Positions 1 through 8,125 of a stretch of 56,059 nt of DNA are shown in pieces. How positions within the stretch are numbered: the first letter of the stretch is position 1; each line of letters starts with the position of its first letter. This stretch comes from an uncultured Lactobacillus sp. (GTDB lineage Bacteria; Bacillota; Bacilli; Lactobacillales; Lactobacillaceae). The stretch is from assembly GCA_946479925.1 (NCBI GenBank), contig CAMLHK010000007.1, forward strand, positions 1 to 56,059, in the 5' to 3' direction. The notes beneath the pieces are model-generated. The model searched no databases and was not told the origin of the DNA. It worked only from the letters and a program-made list of their open reading frames with translations. The position numbers were made by a program, and so were the translations under genes.

Positions 1-12
1 CGACAGTTATTA

Positions 13-41
13 ATACTAGCAAGTATTTTTCTTTTTTGCAA
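13..41 (-). promoter_or_regulatory. Outward-facing sigma-A-type promoter at the left edge
   Basis: On the minus strand a -35 TTGCAA (36-41) is followed after 17 bp by a -10 TAGTAT (13-18). It points out of the window, so it should serve a gene just beyond the left end. A direct repeat of TTGCAAAAAAGA lies over and just upstream of the -35. Hexamers were matched by eye; no transcript data. Confidence 0.5.
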
Positions 42-92
42 GTCTTTTTTGCAAAAAATTATTATTACCAGTAAAACACTAGCAAAAGGGGC

Positions 93-611
93 TTATTCAG
101 TCCTTCTTATTGTTTGCTCTATATGTGTTAGTAACAAATGAATACTTTGATAAACATCCCTGATATCATGCCTGCATTCGTCAACAACCCAATTGAATAT
201 AATAGCGTATATTCCGTTTGCTACCAGTTCAACTTTACGCACCGAAAATGGTCCTCTAGGTCGCATATAATTCTCTATGGCTAAAGCATATTCTTTTCTT
301 AACACGCGATAAAATAATGGCGGATCCTTGGCAATTCTATGCAAATTGCCATAAAAAGTCTTATTTTCTTTAATTTTTTTCAACATGCGATAAAACATTC
401 GATCCATTGATTCATTTCCCACACTGCGTAAGGCTCGTCTGGTTTGCAAAGTTAAGACTGAAGTAAATAAATCACAAATATTACTGTATCTTCTATAAAA
501 AGCGCCACGGTTAATGTCTAATTTCTGACAAAATTTAGTAACAGTATACTTTTCCACGCTGTATCTTGATAGCTCAAAAACAAGAACTTCCTCAGTTTTT
601 GTCAATTTCAT
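93..611 (-). CDS. TetR/AcrR-family transcriptional regulator
   Basis: A 172-residue protein with the size and layout of TetR/AcrR regulators. An N-terminal helix-turn-helix (about residues 20-45, with the typical GAFYRRYSNICDLF recognition region) is followed by a divergent all-helical ligand or dimerisation domain. The closely spaced in-frame ATG at 617 sits only 2 nt from AGGAG, whereas the ATG at 611 has about 8 nt spacing, so I use 611. A 9-bp-arm palindrome overlaps its own -10, so it is probably autorepressed. Its other targets are not evident in the window; the outward promoter at 13-41 does not carry the same palindrome. Ligand unknown. Family assignment is firm, function open. Confidence 0.8.
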   Translation of the reverse strand: MKLTKTEEVLVFELSRYSVEKYTVTKFCQKLDINRGAFYRRYSNICDLFTSVLTLQTRRALRSVGNESMDRMFYRMLKKIKENKTFYGNLHRIAKDPPLFYRVLRKEYALAIENYMRPRGPFSVRKVELVANGIYAIIFNWVVDECRHDIRDVYQSIHLLLTHIEQTIRRTE

Positions 612-623
612 TTTCATCGCTCC

Positions 624-643
624 TACTTATGGTGCCATAAGTA
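624..643. promoter_or_regulatory. Probable TetR-type operator
   Basis: Inverted repeat TACTTATGG-TG-CCATAAGTA with perfect 9-bp arms (624-632 and 635-643). It overlaps the -10 of the regulator gene and lies about a dozen bases upstream of its start codon. Size and position fit an autoregulatory TetR-family operator; this is inferred from position only. Confidence 0.6.
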
Positions 644-668
644 TAGCAATAATGGTTATGACAAGCAA
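640..668 (-). promoter_or_regulatory. Promoter of the TetR-family gene
   Basis: Minus-strand -35 TTGCTT (663-668), 17-bp spacer, -10 TATACT (640-645). The operator palindrome starts inside the -10. A perfect 12-bp-arm AT-rich inverted repeat (675-703) lies just upstream. Confidence 0.6.
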
Positions 669-674
669 TACTTT

Positions 675-703
675 CTTTAAAAATAATGGCGTTATTTTTA
701 AAG
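675..703. repeat. AT-rich inverted repeat upstream of the regulator promoter
   Basis: Perfect 12-bp arms (675-686 and 692-703, CTTTAAAAATAA and its complement) around a 5-bp TGGCG centre. It is too AT-rich to be a convincing terminator. It could be a second regulator site upstream of the -35, or chance in AT-rich DNA. Confidence 0.4.
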
Positions 704-750
704 ACTAACAGTATTATTAAAACAAAATCCATTCTTTGTATTTTGCAAAG

Positions 751-796
751 CAAAATAAAACGACTAATTTGGATTAAAACCAGAAATTAGTCGTTT
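751..796 (-). terminator. Rho-independent terminator of the zwf-dinB-nrnA-cshB cluster
   Basis: Minus-strand hairpin with 13-bp arms AAACGACTAATTT/AAATTAGTCGTTT (784-796 and 758-770), followed by a T-rich tail. It lies about 50 bp downstream of the helicase stop codon. Confidence 0.8.
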
Positions 797-846
797 GCAT
801 CAATCATTTGAATCAAACTAAATGTAGTTTATTTTTAAAATTAAGA

Positions 847-2202
847 TTAATTGTTACGCTTCATTTTTCTTTGGCGCTTTGCCTTACGAATTTTACTACG
901 TTGCTCAATTTTATTCTTTTGCGCCTTATCTAGTTGGATAGCACGCTTAATCTTTTTCTTATAACCAGGTTTACGCTTCTTTTGAGCTTTCTTAACCAAG
1001 CCACGCATCTTATTATCAAGACTTTGAGAAGACGACTGCCTTGTTTTACGGCTATGGTAATGTTTACGTGGTACTAGAGCCCCATTTTTTATTTCCACAA
1101 AATCGAAATGGACTCCCATATTTTCTAACTTAAAAATCTGATCCATTTCTTCTTCACGAATTAGAGTAATAGCATGGCCACTCATGCCATTGCGACCAGT
1201 TCGGCCAATACGATGAATTACGAATTCTAATTCACGCGGAATTTCATAGTTAATGACTAGACTGACGCCTGCAATATCAATCCCCCGCGCGGCCAAGTCA
1301 GTCGCCACGACATATTGAAATTGTCCAGCTTCTACTTCTCTCATGGTTCTTTTTCGTTCACGTTCAGTAATGCCGCCATGAATTTTAGCAACTCTTAACC
1401 CTTGTTTAATAAGAAACTCAGTTAATTCATCTACCGTTTGCTTGGTATTAGCAAAAATAAGTGCTAAATAAGGCTGACCAATTGTTAGTAACTGATATAG
1501 TATTTTCTTTCGATTTTTAGATCCGATATCAAGTAAATCATTTTTTACTGTTGGCGAAATAACTGTAGGATTATCTACAATAATGGTTTCTGGTTTAGCC
1601 ATATACTTGCGTAAAAAGTTAGCTAATTTAACAGGAATTGTGGCAGAAAAAGCTGTTAAAACAAAATTTTGAGGCAATCTCTGCGCAATAAAGTCAATTT
1701 CACCCAAGAAACCCATATCTAAAGTCATGTCAGCTTCATCAATGACAAAATTTGTGACATAGTCTAATGGTAAAATCTTTTTGGCAACAAAATCATGAAG
1801 CCTACCAGGAGTAGCTATGATAATTTGTGGTTTGTGCCTACCTATTTTTTCAAGTTGGCGTTCCCGATCAGTGCCTCCTGCCAATTGGGCAACCGAAATA
1901 TTTAATCCGGCAGCATCCCTTAATTGACGAGTCACTTGATATAATTGCTGAGCAAGTTCTCTGCTAGGAGTAGTCAAAATTGCTTGTGGATACGGTAGTT
2001 TTTCATTGATTTCATTCATTACAGGGATTAAGAAAGCATGAGTTTTACCCGATCCCGTAACTGCCTGTACTACAGCATTTTTGTGTGCTAGTAAAACAGG
2101 TATTACTTTTTCCTGCACCTCAGTCGGTTTAACAAAGTTTATTTTTTTCAGACCTTGTCTTAGTGCTGGACTTAATTTCTCATTTTCAAAAATATTATTC
2201 AT
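847..2202 (-). CDS. cshB: DEAD-box ATP-dependent RNA helicase (CshB-like)
   Basis: A 451-residue RNA helicase acting in ribosome assembly, cold adaptation or mRNA turnover. Visible motifs in order: Q-motif region near residue 29, motif I AVTGSGKT (47-54), Ia PSRELAQQ, TPGRL (about 131), DEAD (155-158), SAT (186-188), ARGIDI, and HRIGRTGR. The tail after about residue 375 is very rich in Lys and Arg and probably binds RNA. The ATG overlaps the end of nrnA by 8 bp, so the two are translationally coupled, and AAGAGGA precedes it. Assignment to the CshB branch rather than CshA or DeaD rests on the length and short basic tail, so the subfamily name is less sure than the family. Confidence 0.85.
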   Translation of the reverse strand: MNNIFENEKLSPALRQGLKKINFVKPTEVQEKVIPVLLAHKNAVVQAVTGSGKTHAFLIPVMNEINEKLPYPQAILTTPSRELAQQLYQVTRQLRDAAGLNISVAQLAGGTDRERQLEKIGRHKPQIIIATPGRLHDFVAKKILPLDYVTNFVIDEADMTLDMGFLGEIDFIAQRLPQNFVLTAFSATIPVKLANFLRKYMAKPETIIVDNPTVISPTVKNDLLDIGSKNRKKILYQLLTIGQPYLALIFANTKQTVDELTEFLIKQGLRVAKIHGGITERERKRTMREVEAGQFQYVVATDLAARGIDIAGVSLVINYEIPRELEFVIHRIGRTGRNGMSGHAITLIREEEMDQIFKLENMGVHFDFVEIKNGALVPRKHYHSRKTRQSSSQSLDNKMRGLVKKAQKKRKPGYKKKIKRAIQLDKAQKNKIEQRSKIRKAKRQRKMKRNN

Positions 2203-3151
2203 GTTCCTCTTGATATTCCTTGGTTACTTGAACTAGCTCCGCAAATATTTGCTTCACTTCAGCTATATCTTTAGCATTAGCCCCACTTGCCAATGTGTGG
2301 CCACCACCATCATGTTTGGCTGCCAGTTCATTGATTACTGGGCCCTTTGAACGATAATGAACCCTATAAGTGCCGTCAGGCTTTTCCACAAAAACATTCC
2401 AGGCAATGATATCCTTAATTCTTCCAGGAGTAGAAACCGTGCATGAAGCTTGTTCCGAATTTACACCTAATTTATGCAGAGTATCTTGGGCTAAAATCGC
2501 ATAGGCTGCACCACAGGAATCAACTTTCATATATTCCAAAACGACGGCCTGTAATTTTGCCTGTTCAAAGGTAACGTCACTAATGTTGCGAGCAATTTCA
2601 TTAATATTAATTCCAGTTGCTGCCAGTTTAGCAACTATTTTAAAAGTATGGTCAGTTGTTTCAGGATACATAAATCTACCTGTATCACCAACAATACCAG
2701 CATAAAGAGGGTAGGCCACTTCTGCAGTCAGCGGCATTTTTTCAGTAATAATGAAATCAGCAATGATTTGTGACGCAGCAGGTGCATGATCATCAACATA
2801 ACTCATATCTGCATATGGTTCAACATCCGGATGATGGTCAATTTTAATCAGAAAATCACCCTTATTATATAATTTGTTAGAAATGCGGGCAGTATTTCCT
2901 GTATCGGTGGTGATTACCAAGGCTCCTTGATAATCCTTTTCAGTCACCTGATCCATACGATTGATCCAAGCGAGATCACCCTCATCATTTTCTCCGGCAC
3001 ATAGGATCTTCTTACTTGGAAACTGCAGTTTTAAAGAACGTGCAAGTCCAGCCTGAGAGCCTAGAGCATCAGGGTCAGGACTGGTATGACGATGCAATAT
3101 AATCGTGTCATATTGCGTAATTTTTTGGTATATCTCTGTAAAAGTACTCAT
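2195..3151 (-). CDS. nrnA: DHH/DHHA1 phosphoesterase, NrnA-type nanoRNase/pAp phosphatase
   Basis: A 318-residue DHH-family phosphoesterase that in Firmicutes degrades 2-5 nt RNAs and dephosphorylates pAp, replacing Orn and CysQ. Metal-binding motifs are visible: HRHTSPDPDALGS (20-32), the TDTGN motif (82-86) and DHH (105-107). A C-terminal DHHA1 domain carries GGGHTLASG near residue 282. The start is well supported by AGAAGGAG about 7 nt upstream. It lies between dinB and the helicase in a same-strand cluster, and coupling to an RNA helicase fits a role in RNA turnover. Length is normal for NrnA. The GdpP/DHH c-di-AMP phosphodiesterase is excluded because it would carry transmembrane, PAS and GGDEF-like domains. 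Confidence 0.88.
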   Translation of the reverse strand: MSTFTEIYQKITQYDTIILHRHTSPDPDALGSQAGLARSLKLQFPSKKILCAGENDEGDLAWINRMDQVTEKDYQGALVITTDTGNTARISNKLYNKGDFLIKIDHHPDVEPYADMSYVDDHAPAASQIIADFIITEKMPLTAEVAYPLYAGIVGDTGRFMYPETTDHTFKIVAKLAATGININEIARNISDVTFEQAKLQAVVLEYMKVDSCGAAYAILAQDTLHKLGVNSEQASCTVSTPGRIKDIIAWNVFVEKPDGTYRVHYRSKGPVINELAAKHDGGGHTLASGANAKDIAEVKQIFAELVQVTKEYQEEHE

Positions 3152-3201
3152 ATCTATTCTCCTTCTTAATTTTAGCCGTTTTACTTTAACAAAATTTTTT
3201 C

Positions 3202-4338
3202 TTATTGAGAAAATAATTCTAAATCCATATTTTCATAATCAGCCTCTGTAAAATCTGTAGCTGTTACCCCCAAAAGCCTGATACTATCATTTAAAAACGA
3301 GCTAGAAATGGGCTCAAAAAGATCTTTAGCTGCGTCATATAATTCTAATGGATTATTAGTAGCATGTTCAAGCTTGCGCCTTTTCGTAACAGTCTTAAAA
3401 TTACTATTGCGAATTTTTAAGACAACCGTATTGGCATAAAAATTGCGTTCAATTAACTTGTCAGCTAAATCATTAACATAGTTGCGCAAATTGGTAAGAG
3501 CGGTCTGTTCATTGTATACACTGGGTTCATACGAGCGTTCAATCCCAATAGACTTGCGATTACGCTCATCATCAGGAATTACCCGCGACAAATCAATGCC
3601 ATTTGCATGTTCCGCCATTAAATAACCCATGCGGTTGAAATGTTTTATTAAATCACGAACGTGCATTTTTTGCAACCCACGTCCCGTGTAGACACCCATT
3701 TCAGCTAACTTAGCTTGCGTCTTAGGCCCAATACCATGAAACTGAGCAATTTTTTGTATGGCTAAAAATTCTTTAGCTTCTTGGGGCAAAATAATAGTTC
3801 GACCAAAAGGCTTCGAATATTCGGAACCCATTTTTGCTAAAAATTTGTTATAGGTCACACCGAAAGAACAATTTAAACCTATTTCTTTTTTTATTTTTAC
3901 CTGCAGATCAATCGCGATTTGCAAAGCAGAAGTTAATCCCAGCTTATTTTCAGTAACATCTAAATATGCTTCATCCAGTGCAATAGACTGAACATTGTCA
4001 GTAATTTCATGCATCAACTGATGAATTTCAGCAGAAACACTATGATACTTTTTAAAATCAGGGCTCTTAAATACCAGTTTATCCGGCGGTATGAGCTTTA
4101 AAGCCTTAATTGATGGCATAGCTGAATGGACGCCATACTGACGTGCAATATAATTTGCCGTGGCAACAACGCCGTGGCCATGATGATTTCTGGGATCTTG
4201 ACCAATTACCAGCGCCTTATCTTTTAGTTCAGGATGATCACGTGTTTCAACTGCAGCATAGAAAGCATCCATATCAAGGTGAATAATCTTTCTGTGAGTG
4301 TCATTTTGTGGTAAAAGACCGTCATCAAAGTTACTCAT
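3202..4338 (-). CDS. dinB: DNA polymerase IV (Y-family translesion polymerase)
   Basis: A 378-residue Y-family polymerase for translesion synthesis. It has LDMDAFYAAVE (21-31, first catalytic Asp), the LDEAYLD motif carrying the second Asp-Glu pair, helix-hairpin-helix thumb residues (FHGIGPKTQAKL), and a little-finger domain ending in LGV. The open frame extends 32 codons upstream into zwf, but that part is the zwf end read in another frame. The ATG at 4338 begins the conserved sequence and has a weak GGA upstream. It overlaps the zwf stop by 8 bp, so it is probably coupled to zwf translation. I saw no LexA-type box immediately upstream, suggesting it is not SOS-controlled from here. Confidence 0.9.
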   Translation of the reverse strand: MSNFDDGLLPQNDTHRKIIHLDMDAFYAAVETRDHPELKDKALVIGQDPRNHHGHGVVATANYIARQYGVHSAMPSIKALKLIPPDKLVFKSPDFKKYHSVSAEIHQLMHEITDNVQSIALDEAYLDVTENKLGLTSALQIAIDLQVKIKKEIGLNCSFGVTYNKFLAKMGSEYSKPFGRTIILPQEAKEFLAIQKIAQFHGIGPKTQAKLAEMGVYTGRGLQKMHVRDLIKHFNRMGYLMAEHANGIDLSRVIPDDERNRKSIGIERSYEPSVYNEQTALTNLRNYVNDLADKLIERNFYANTVVLKIRNSNFKTVTKRRKLEHATNNPLELYDAAKDLFEPISSSFLNDSIRLLGVTATDFTEADYENMDLELFSQ

Positions 4339-5779
4339 AAATCCAGCGCTCGGTAGCTGATTCGAAAATTTTATTTGCTGATTTTGGACCCATTCTGTAC
4401 GGCAAGTATTGTTCTGGCTCTTGACCATTTTCATTTTCTTTTTGCCATGTTTCTTCTACATGGTCAATAAATTTCCAATAATTCTTTAATTCACTCCAAT
4501 GAGTAAAGTTGGTTGAATCATTAACAAAAACATCATGCAGTAAACGCTCATAGCCATCTGGTACCTGTTTTTGGTCTTCACTTGTAAAGCCGTAGCTTAG
4601 ATTTTCTCTGCGAATTCCGGGTTCATTAATTTTTTTACCATTAATAGTAATAAAAATTTGCATCTGTGGATCTATTATAATTGATATGTTGTTTGAATGA
4701 GCTTTACCGTATTGATTAGACATGTGTTTTAAAACAATATCAATCCTGTTTTTCTTTTCCCGCATTTCTTTGCCGGTTCTAAAATAAATTGGCAAATCAG
4801 CAAGAGGACCCTTTTTAAATTTAACTTCTCCAGCAACGAAAGTTTCTGTATTTGAATCGGCAGCAACGTTTGGTTCTTGCCGATACCCAAAGGTAACATC
4901 ACTACCCAAATATTGCCCCCGCACAAAATGTCGCGCAATCTCGTCTTCTGTCGGAATTACCATACTGTCTAAAAGTTTTTGCTTAGCCTCGTGAATACTT
5001 TGCGAGGTCAAATCCTTTGGCTCCGGCATTGCCAGAAGGGTAATAATCTGAAAAATATGATTTTGCACCATATCACGTAAAGCGCCTGAAGTTTCATAAT
5101 AGCCGCCACGAGCCTCGACTCCCAGCTGTTCTGCTAAAGTGACCTGAACATTTTTGATATTCTGATTATTCCATATATTTTTAATTAGAGGATTAGTTAA
5201 CCTCATAGGCAGAATGTTTTGAATCATTTCCTTACCTAAATAATGATCAATTCTAAAAATATCATCTTCAGCAAAGGAAGCAGTAATCTGCTTGTTTAAT
5301 TCTTCTGCACTTGCCAGATCTCTTCCAAAGGGTTTTTCAACAACAATACGTTTAAAGCCGGTACTAGTTAAATGTTGATCTTTAATATGTTCAGCGATTG
5401 TGCCAAAGAACTTGGGAGCCATTGCCATATAAAAGATACGATTTCCCTGCGCACTATAACGATCATCTAATTCTTGTGCCAAATTCTTCAGAGTTTCATA
5501 GTGTTCAATGTTGGTTACATCGTGTGACTGATAATAAAAATGACTAGCAAAAGCAACTAAATCATTTTCGTTTACTTCAGCATGCGTTTCGTGCACAGCA
5601 TCGCATATTTGCTGGCGTAAAAAATCATGTGACCATGGTCGCCGAGCCGTTGCAATTACGGCAAAATTATCGTGAATTAGGCCCTGTTCATATAAATTAA
5701 AAAGTGCAGGATACAGCTTTCTATGCGCTAAATCACCACTACCACCAAAGATAATCATAATTACTGGAATGTTATTCAT
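4331..5779 (-). CDS. zwf: Glucose-6-phosphate 1-dehydrogenase
   Basis: Oxidises glucose-6-phosphate to 6-phosphogluconolactone with NADP+, the first step of the oxidative pentose phosphate branch; cytosolic. The N-terminal Rossmann fold starts with IFGGSGDLAHRK (10-21), and the family active-site signature RIDHYLGKE is at 176-184. The length (482) is typical. An in-frame ATG lies 6 codons upstream, but AGAAAGGA sits about 8 nt before the ATG at 5779, so that start is preferred. It leads a cluster with dinB, nrnA and the helicase. No gnd or pgl is adjacent. Confidence 0.93.
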   Translation of the reverse strand: MNNIPVIMIIFGGSGDLAHRKLYPALFNLYEQGLIHDNFAVIATARRPWSHDFLRQQICDAVHETHAEVNENDLVAFASHFYYQSHDVTNIEHYETLKNLAQELDDRYSAQGNRIFYMAMAPKFFGTIAEHIKDQHLTSTGFKRIVVEKPFGRDLASAEELNKQITASFAEDDIFRIDHYLGKEMIQNILPMRLTNPLIKNIWNNQNIKNVQVTLAEQLGVEARGGYYETSGALRDMVQNHIFQIITLLAMPEPKDLTSQSIHEAKQKLLDSMVIPTEDEIARHFVRGQYLGSDVTFGYRQEPNVAADSNTETFVAGEVKFKKGPLADLPIYFRTGKEMREKKNRIDIVLKHMSNQYGKAHSNNISIIIDPQMQIFITINGKKINEPGIRRENLSYGFTSEDQKQVPDGYERLLHDVFVNDSTNFTHWSELKNYWKFIDHVEETWQKENENGQEPEQYLPYRMGPKSANKIFESATERWIYE

Positions 5780-5888
5780 GAAAAAATCCTTTCTCATACC
5801 TTTTTACACTAACATCATTTTATACTATTTTGCCGTTAAACTCGCGCCCTGAGCAATATTTACTTTTTAAGCTAAATAAATTTTACTA

Positions 5889-5914
5889 ACAAAAAAGTGC
5901 CCCTAAGGCACTTA
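5889..5914 (-). terminator. Terminator after yajC
   Basis: Minus-strand hairpin AAGTGCC-TTAGG-GGCACTT followed by TTTTTTG. It lies about 10 bp beyond the yajC stop and ends the mutS-to-yajC transcript. Confidence 0.8.
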
Positions 5915-5922
5915 AGATTGTT

Positions 5923-6408
5923 TTAATTTTCTTTTGATCCATCATCTGGAGTTTCATCAGCTGCATCAGTTGGTTTGGCTGCAGCTGGTTTTTCTGCAGG
6001 AGCAGCAGGTTTTTGCTCTTCTTTTGAAGCTTGAGCAGATTCACTTTCTGCTGGCTTTTCAGCGTCATCAGAAGGTGATGGTGTTGGTGCAGGCTCAGCA
6101 CTTGCCGTATTAGCTGGTAAAATTTGTTGTACAGCCATTCGACTAAATGTTAAGTAAATGCCATCAGCATCCAGCACAACCGTTTTATCCTTAGTATTTA
6201 CTGAATCGATTTTGCCGTGAAGACCGTCAATCATAATGACATTGTCACCTTTTTTCAATTGGTTCATCATTTCCATTTTCTTTTGTTGTTGCTTTTTTTG
6301 TGGCTTAATCATGATAAAGTACATAAAAGCAATCAAAACTACAAAAACTATGATTGTCCACATACTACTACCTGCACCATTTGCTTGTGCTAAAAATAAA
6401 TTATTCAC
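5923..6408 (-). CDS. yajC: YajC, Sec translocase accessory membrane subunit, with long acidic tail
   Basis: A 161-residue single-pass membrane protein of the SecDF-YajC complex. One transmembrane helix (about residues 15-35, WTIIVFVVLIAFMYFIMI) is followed by the family core IKPQKKQQQKK...LKKGDNVIMIDGLHGKI. GAGGAG lies 7 nt before GTG 6408; the longer reading from a TTG 5 codons upstream would put the start on top of that ribosome binding site. Beyond about residue 105 there is a Pro/Ala/Glu/Lys-rich tail of some 55 residues with repeated EKPA-like units, longer than ordinary YajC. It is the last gene of the mutS-mutL-ruvA-ruvB cluster. Confidence 0.88.
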   Translation of the reverse strand: MNNLFLAQANGAGSSMWTIIVFVVLIAFMYFIMIKPQKKQQQKKMEMMNQLKKGDNVIMIDGLHGKIDSVNTKDKTVVLDADGIYLTFSRMAVQQILPANTASAEPAPTPSPSDDAEKPAESESAQASKEEQKPAAPAEKPAAAKPTDAADETPDDGSKEN

Positions 6409-6479
6409 TTTTACACTCCTCAAATTAAAATTAATTATTGTCTAAATATTTATTATACAGAAAATAACGAACAATTGCA

Positions 6480-7493
6480 TTACTTGTTTGGCAGCGGCAG
6501 ACCTAAATGAACATAAGCCTTCTCTGTCACCATTCTGCCTCTGGGTGTCATTAATAAAAACCCGTTTTGCATTAAATACGGTTCATAAAGGGATTCAATT
6601 GTCTCCACGTCCTCGCCAGTATTAGCAGCTAAAGTTCTAATACCTACTGGTCCACCATGGTAATTTTCAATAATTACCCGTAAAATTTTGCGATCTGTTT
6701 GATTTAGTCCTTCTTCATCAACCTGCAATTGTTGAAGAGAACTTGCTGTGGTTGCAAAAGAAATTACTTTTTCTCCTTTCACCTGGGCAAAATCCCTTAC
6801 TCGTCTTAATAGCCGATTAGCTACTCTGGGAGTTCCCCGTGATCTGCGAGCTAATTCGTGTGCTGCCTGGGGTTCAATTTCAATATTGAAAACTTTGCTG
6901 GAACGAGAAATTATTTTTTCAAGTTCTTCAACCGTATAATATTGCAAATGCTCAACTATACCAAAGCGGTCACGTAAGGGAGCTGACAGCTGGCCAGCCA
7001 AAGTAGTAGCACCAACAAGCGTGAATGGGGGCAAAGGAACGTGAACGGCGTGAGTAGTTTGTCCTTCTCCAATTACAATATCAACATAATAATCTTCCAT
7101 CGCTGAATACAGGACTTCTTCAATAGGCTTGGCAAGACGATGAATTTCATCTATAAATAAAATATCTCCAGGATCGAGATCAGTTAAAAGGGCAACCAAA
7201 TCGCCCGCTTTTTCTATCGCCGGGCCACTTGTACTTTTTAAATGCACCCCAAGTTCGTTAGCTATCACAAAAGCTAATGTCGTTTTACCCAGTCCAGGAG
7301 GGCCATACAATAACACATGGTCTAGAGCCTCATCCCTTTTTTGGGCAGCCTTAATATAAACTGCCATTTCTTTTTTAACGCGTTTTTGACCCAGGTACTC
7401 ACTTAAAGTCTGGGGGCGCAAAGAAAACTCAGCTTTTTCTTCTTCTTGGCCTTGAACCTTTCCAGAAACAATATTATTTTTATCTTCTGTCAC
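6480..7493 (-). CDS. ruvB: Holliday junction branch migration ATPase RuvB
   Basis: AAA+ motor of the RuvAB branch-migration machine. Walker [10 protein letters not shown] and Walker B with DEIHR are present, followed by the sensor region GATTLAGQL, Arg finger region [10 protein letters not shown] and the C-terminal winged helix with [16 protein letters not shown] at 7502 is possible, but AAGGGAAG lies almost on top of it, while the GTG at 7493 has about 8 nt spacing, so 7493 is preferred (337 residues). It directly follows ruvA, as in most Firmicutes. No RuvC is expected in this group, where RecU resolves junctions. Confidence 0.95.
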   Translation of the reverse strand: MTEDKNNIVSGKVQGQEEEKAEFSLRPQTLSEYLGQKRVKKEMAVYIKAAQKRDEALDHVLLYGPPGLGKTTLAFVIANELGVHLKSTSGPAIEKAGDLVALLTDLDPGDILFIDEIHRLAKPIEEVLYSAMEDYYVDIVIGEGQTTHAVHVPLPPFTLVGATTLAGQLSAPLRDRFGIVEHLQYYTVEELEKIISRSSKVFNIEIEPQAAHELARRSRGTPRVANRLLRRVRDFAQVKGEKVISFATTASSLQQLQVDEEGLNQTDRKILRVIIENYHGGPVGIRTLAANTGEDVETIESLYEPYLMQNGFLLMTPRGRMVTEKAYVHLGLPLPNK

Positions 7494-7537
7494 CTGTTTC
7501 ACTTCCCTTTAAAATGTCATTTTCATTATAACAAGAT

Positions 7538-8122
7538 TTACTTCTTTAAGAGAAGTGCCAATCCCTTTTTAATGTATTGATCCGCAGTTGTTTTTTCCTC
7601 TGCAATTAAAGCTGGTGTAATTCTATCTACTTCTTTTTTGGTATATCCTAACGCTAATAATGCTAATAATGCGTCATTTAATTCAGGAGATACTTCTGCC
7701 GAAGCCGCCTTATTTGCGTTCTTAACAAAGCTTCCTAATTTACCTTTTAAATCCAATACAATTTGTGAAGCAGTCTTTTTACCAACGCCTGGAAAGCGGG
7801 TTAAATATTTTACTTCACCCTGTTCGATGGCTTCTGCTAATGAGTTACTGTCTTCGGCCGCCATGATGGCTAAAGCAGACTTGGGACCAATACCGCTTAC
7901 ACTTAGGAGCTTTAAAAACAGTCCCTTGTCATCCTCAGTTTGAAAGCCATATAAAGTGATACCGGTATCCCGCACAATTTGTTCAATAAAAACGCGCGCC
8001 TTTTGTCCTTCTTGATAAGCATAAGGTGTGGGACTAAAAACTTTATAACCAATTCCATTTACATCAACTACTACAAAATCAGGTTTGATTGTGACAATAA
8101 CACCCTGAAAGTATTCATACAT
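7538..8122 (-). CDS. ruvA: Holliday junction DNA-binding protein RuvA
   Basis: A 194-residue protein that binds four-way junctions and loads RuvB. It shows the N-terminal OB-fold ([26 protein letters not shown]), two helix-hairpin-helix motifs ([12 protein letters not shown] and [12 protein letters not shown]) and a C-terminal RuvB-binding domain. Length is normal. It starts 3 nt after the mutL stop codon, so transcription and probably translation are coupled to mismatch repair. Confidence 0.95.
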   Translation of the reverse strand: MYEYFQGVIVTIKPDFVVVDVNGIGYKVFSPTPYAYQEGQKARVFIEQIVRDTGITLYGFQTEDDKGLFLKLLSVSGIGPKSALAIMAAEDSNSLAEAIEQGEVKYLTRFPGVGKKTASQIVLDLKGKLGSFVKNANKAASAEVSPELNDALLALLALGYTKKEVDRITPALIAEEKTTADQYIKKGLALLLKK

Positions 8123-8125
8123 ATC

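Noticed and set aside
4339..4434. N-terminal extension of dinB
   Set aside because: It is zwf coding sequence in another frame; conserved DinB starts after ATG 4338.
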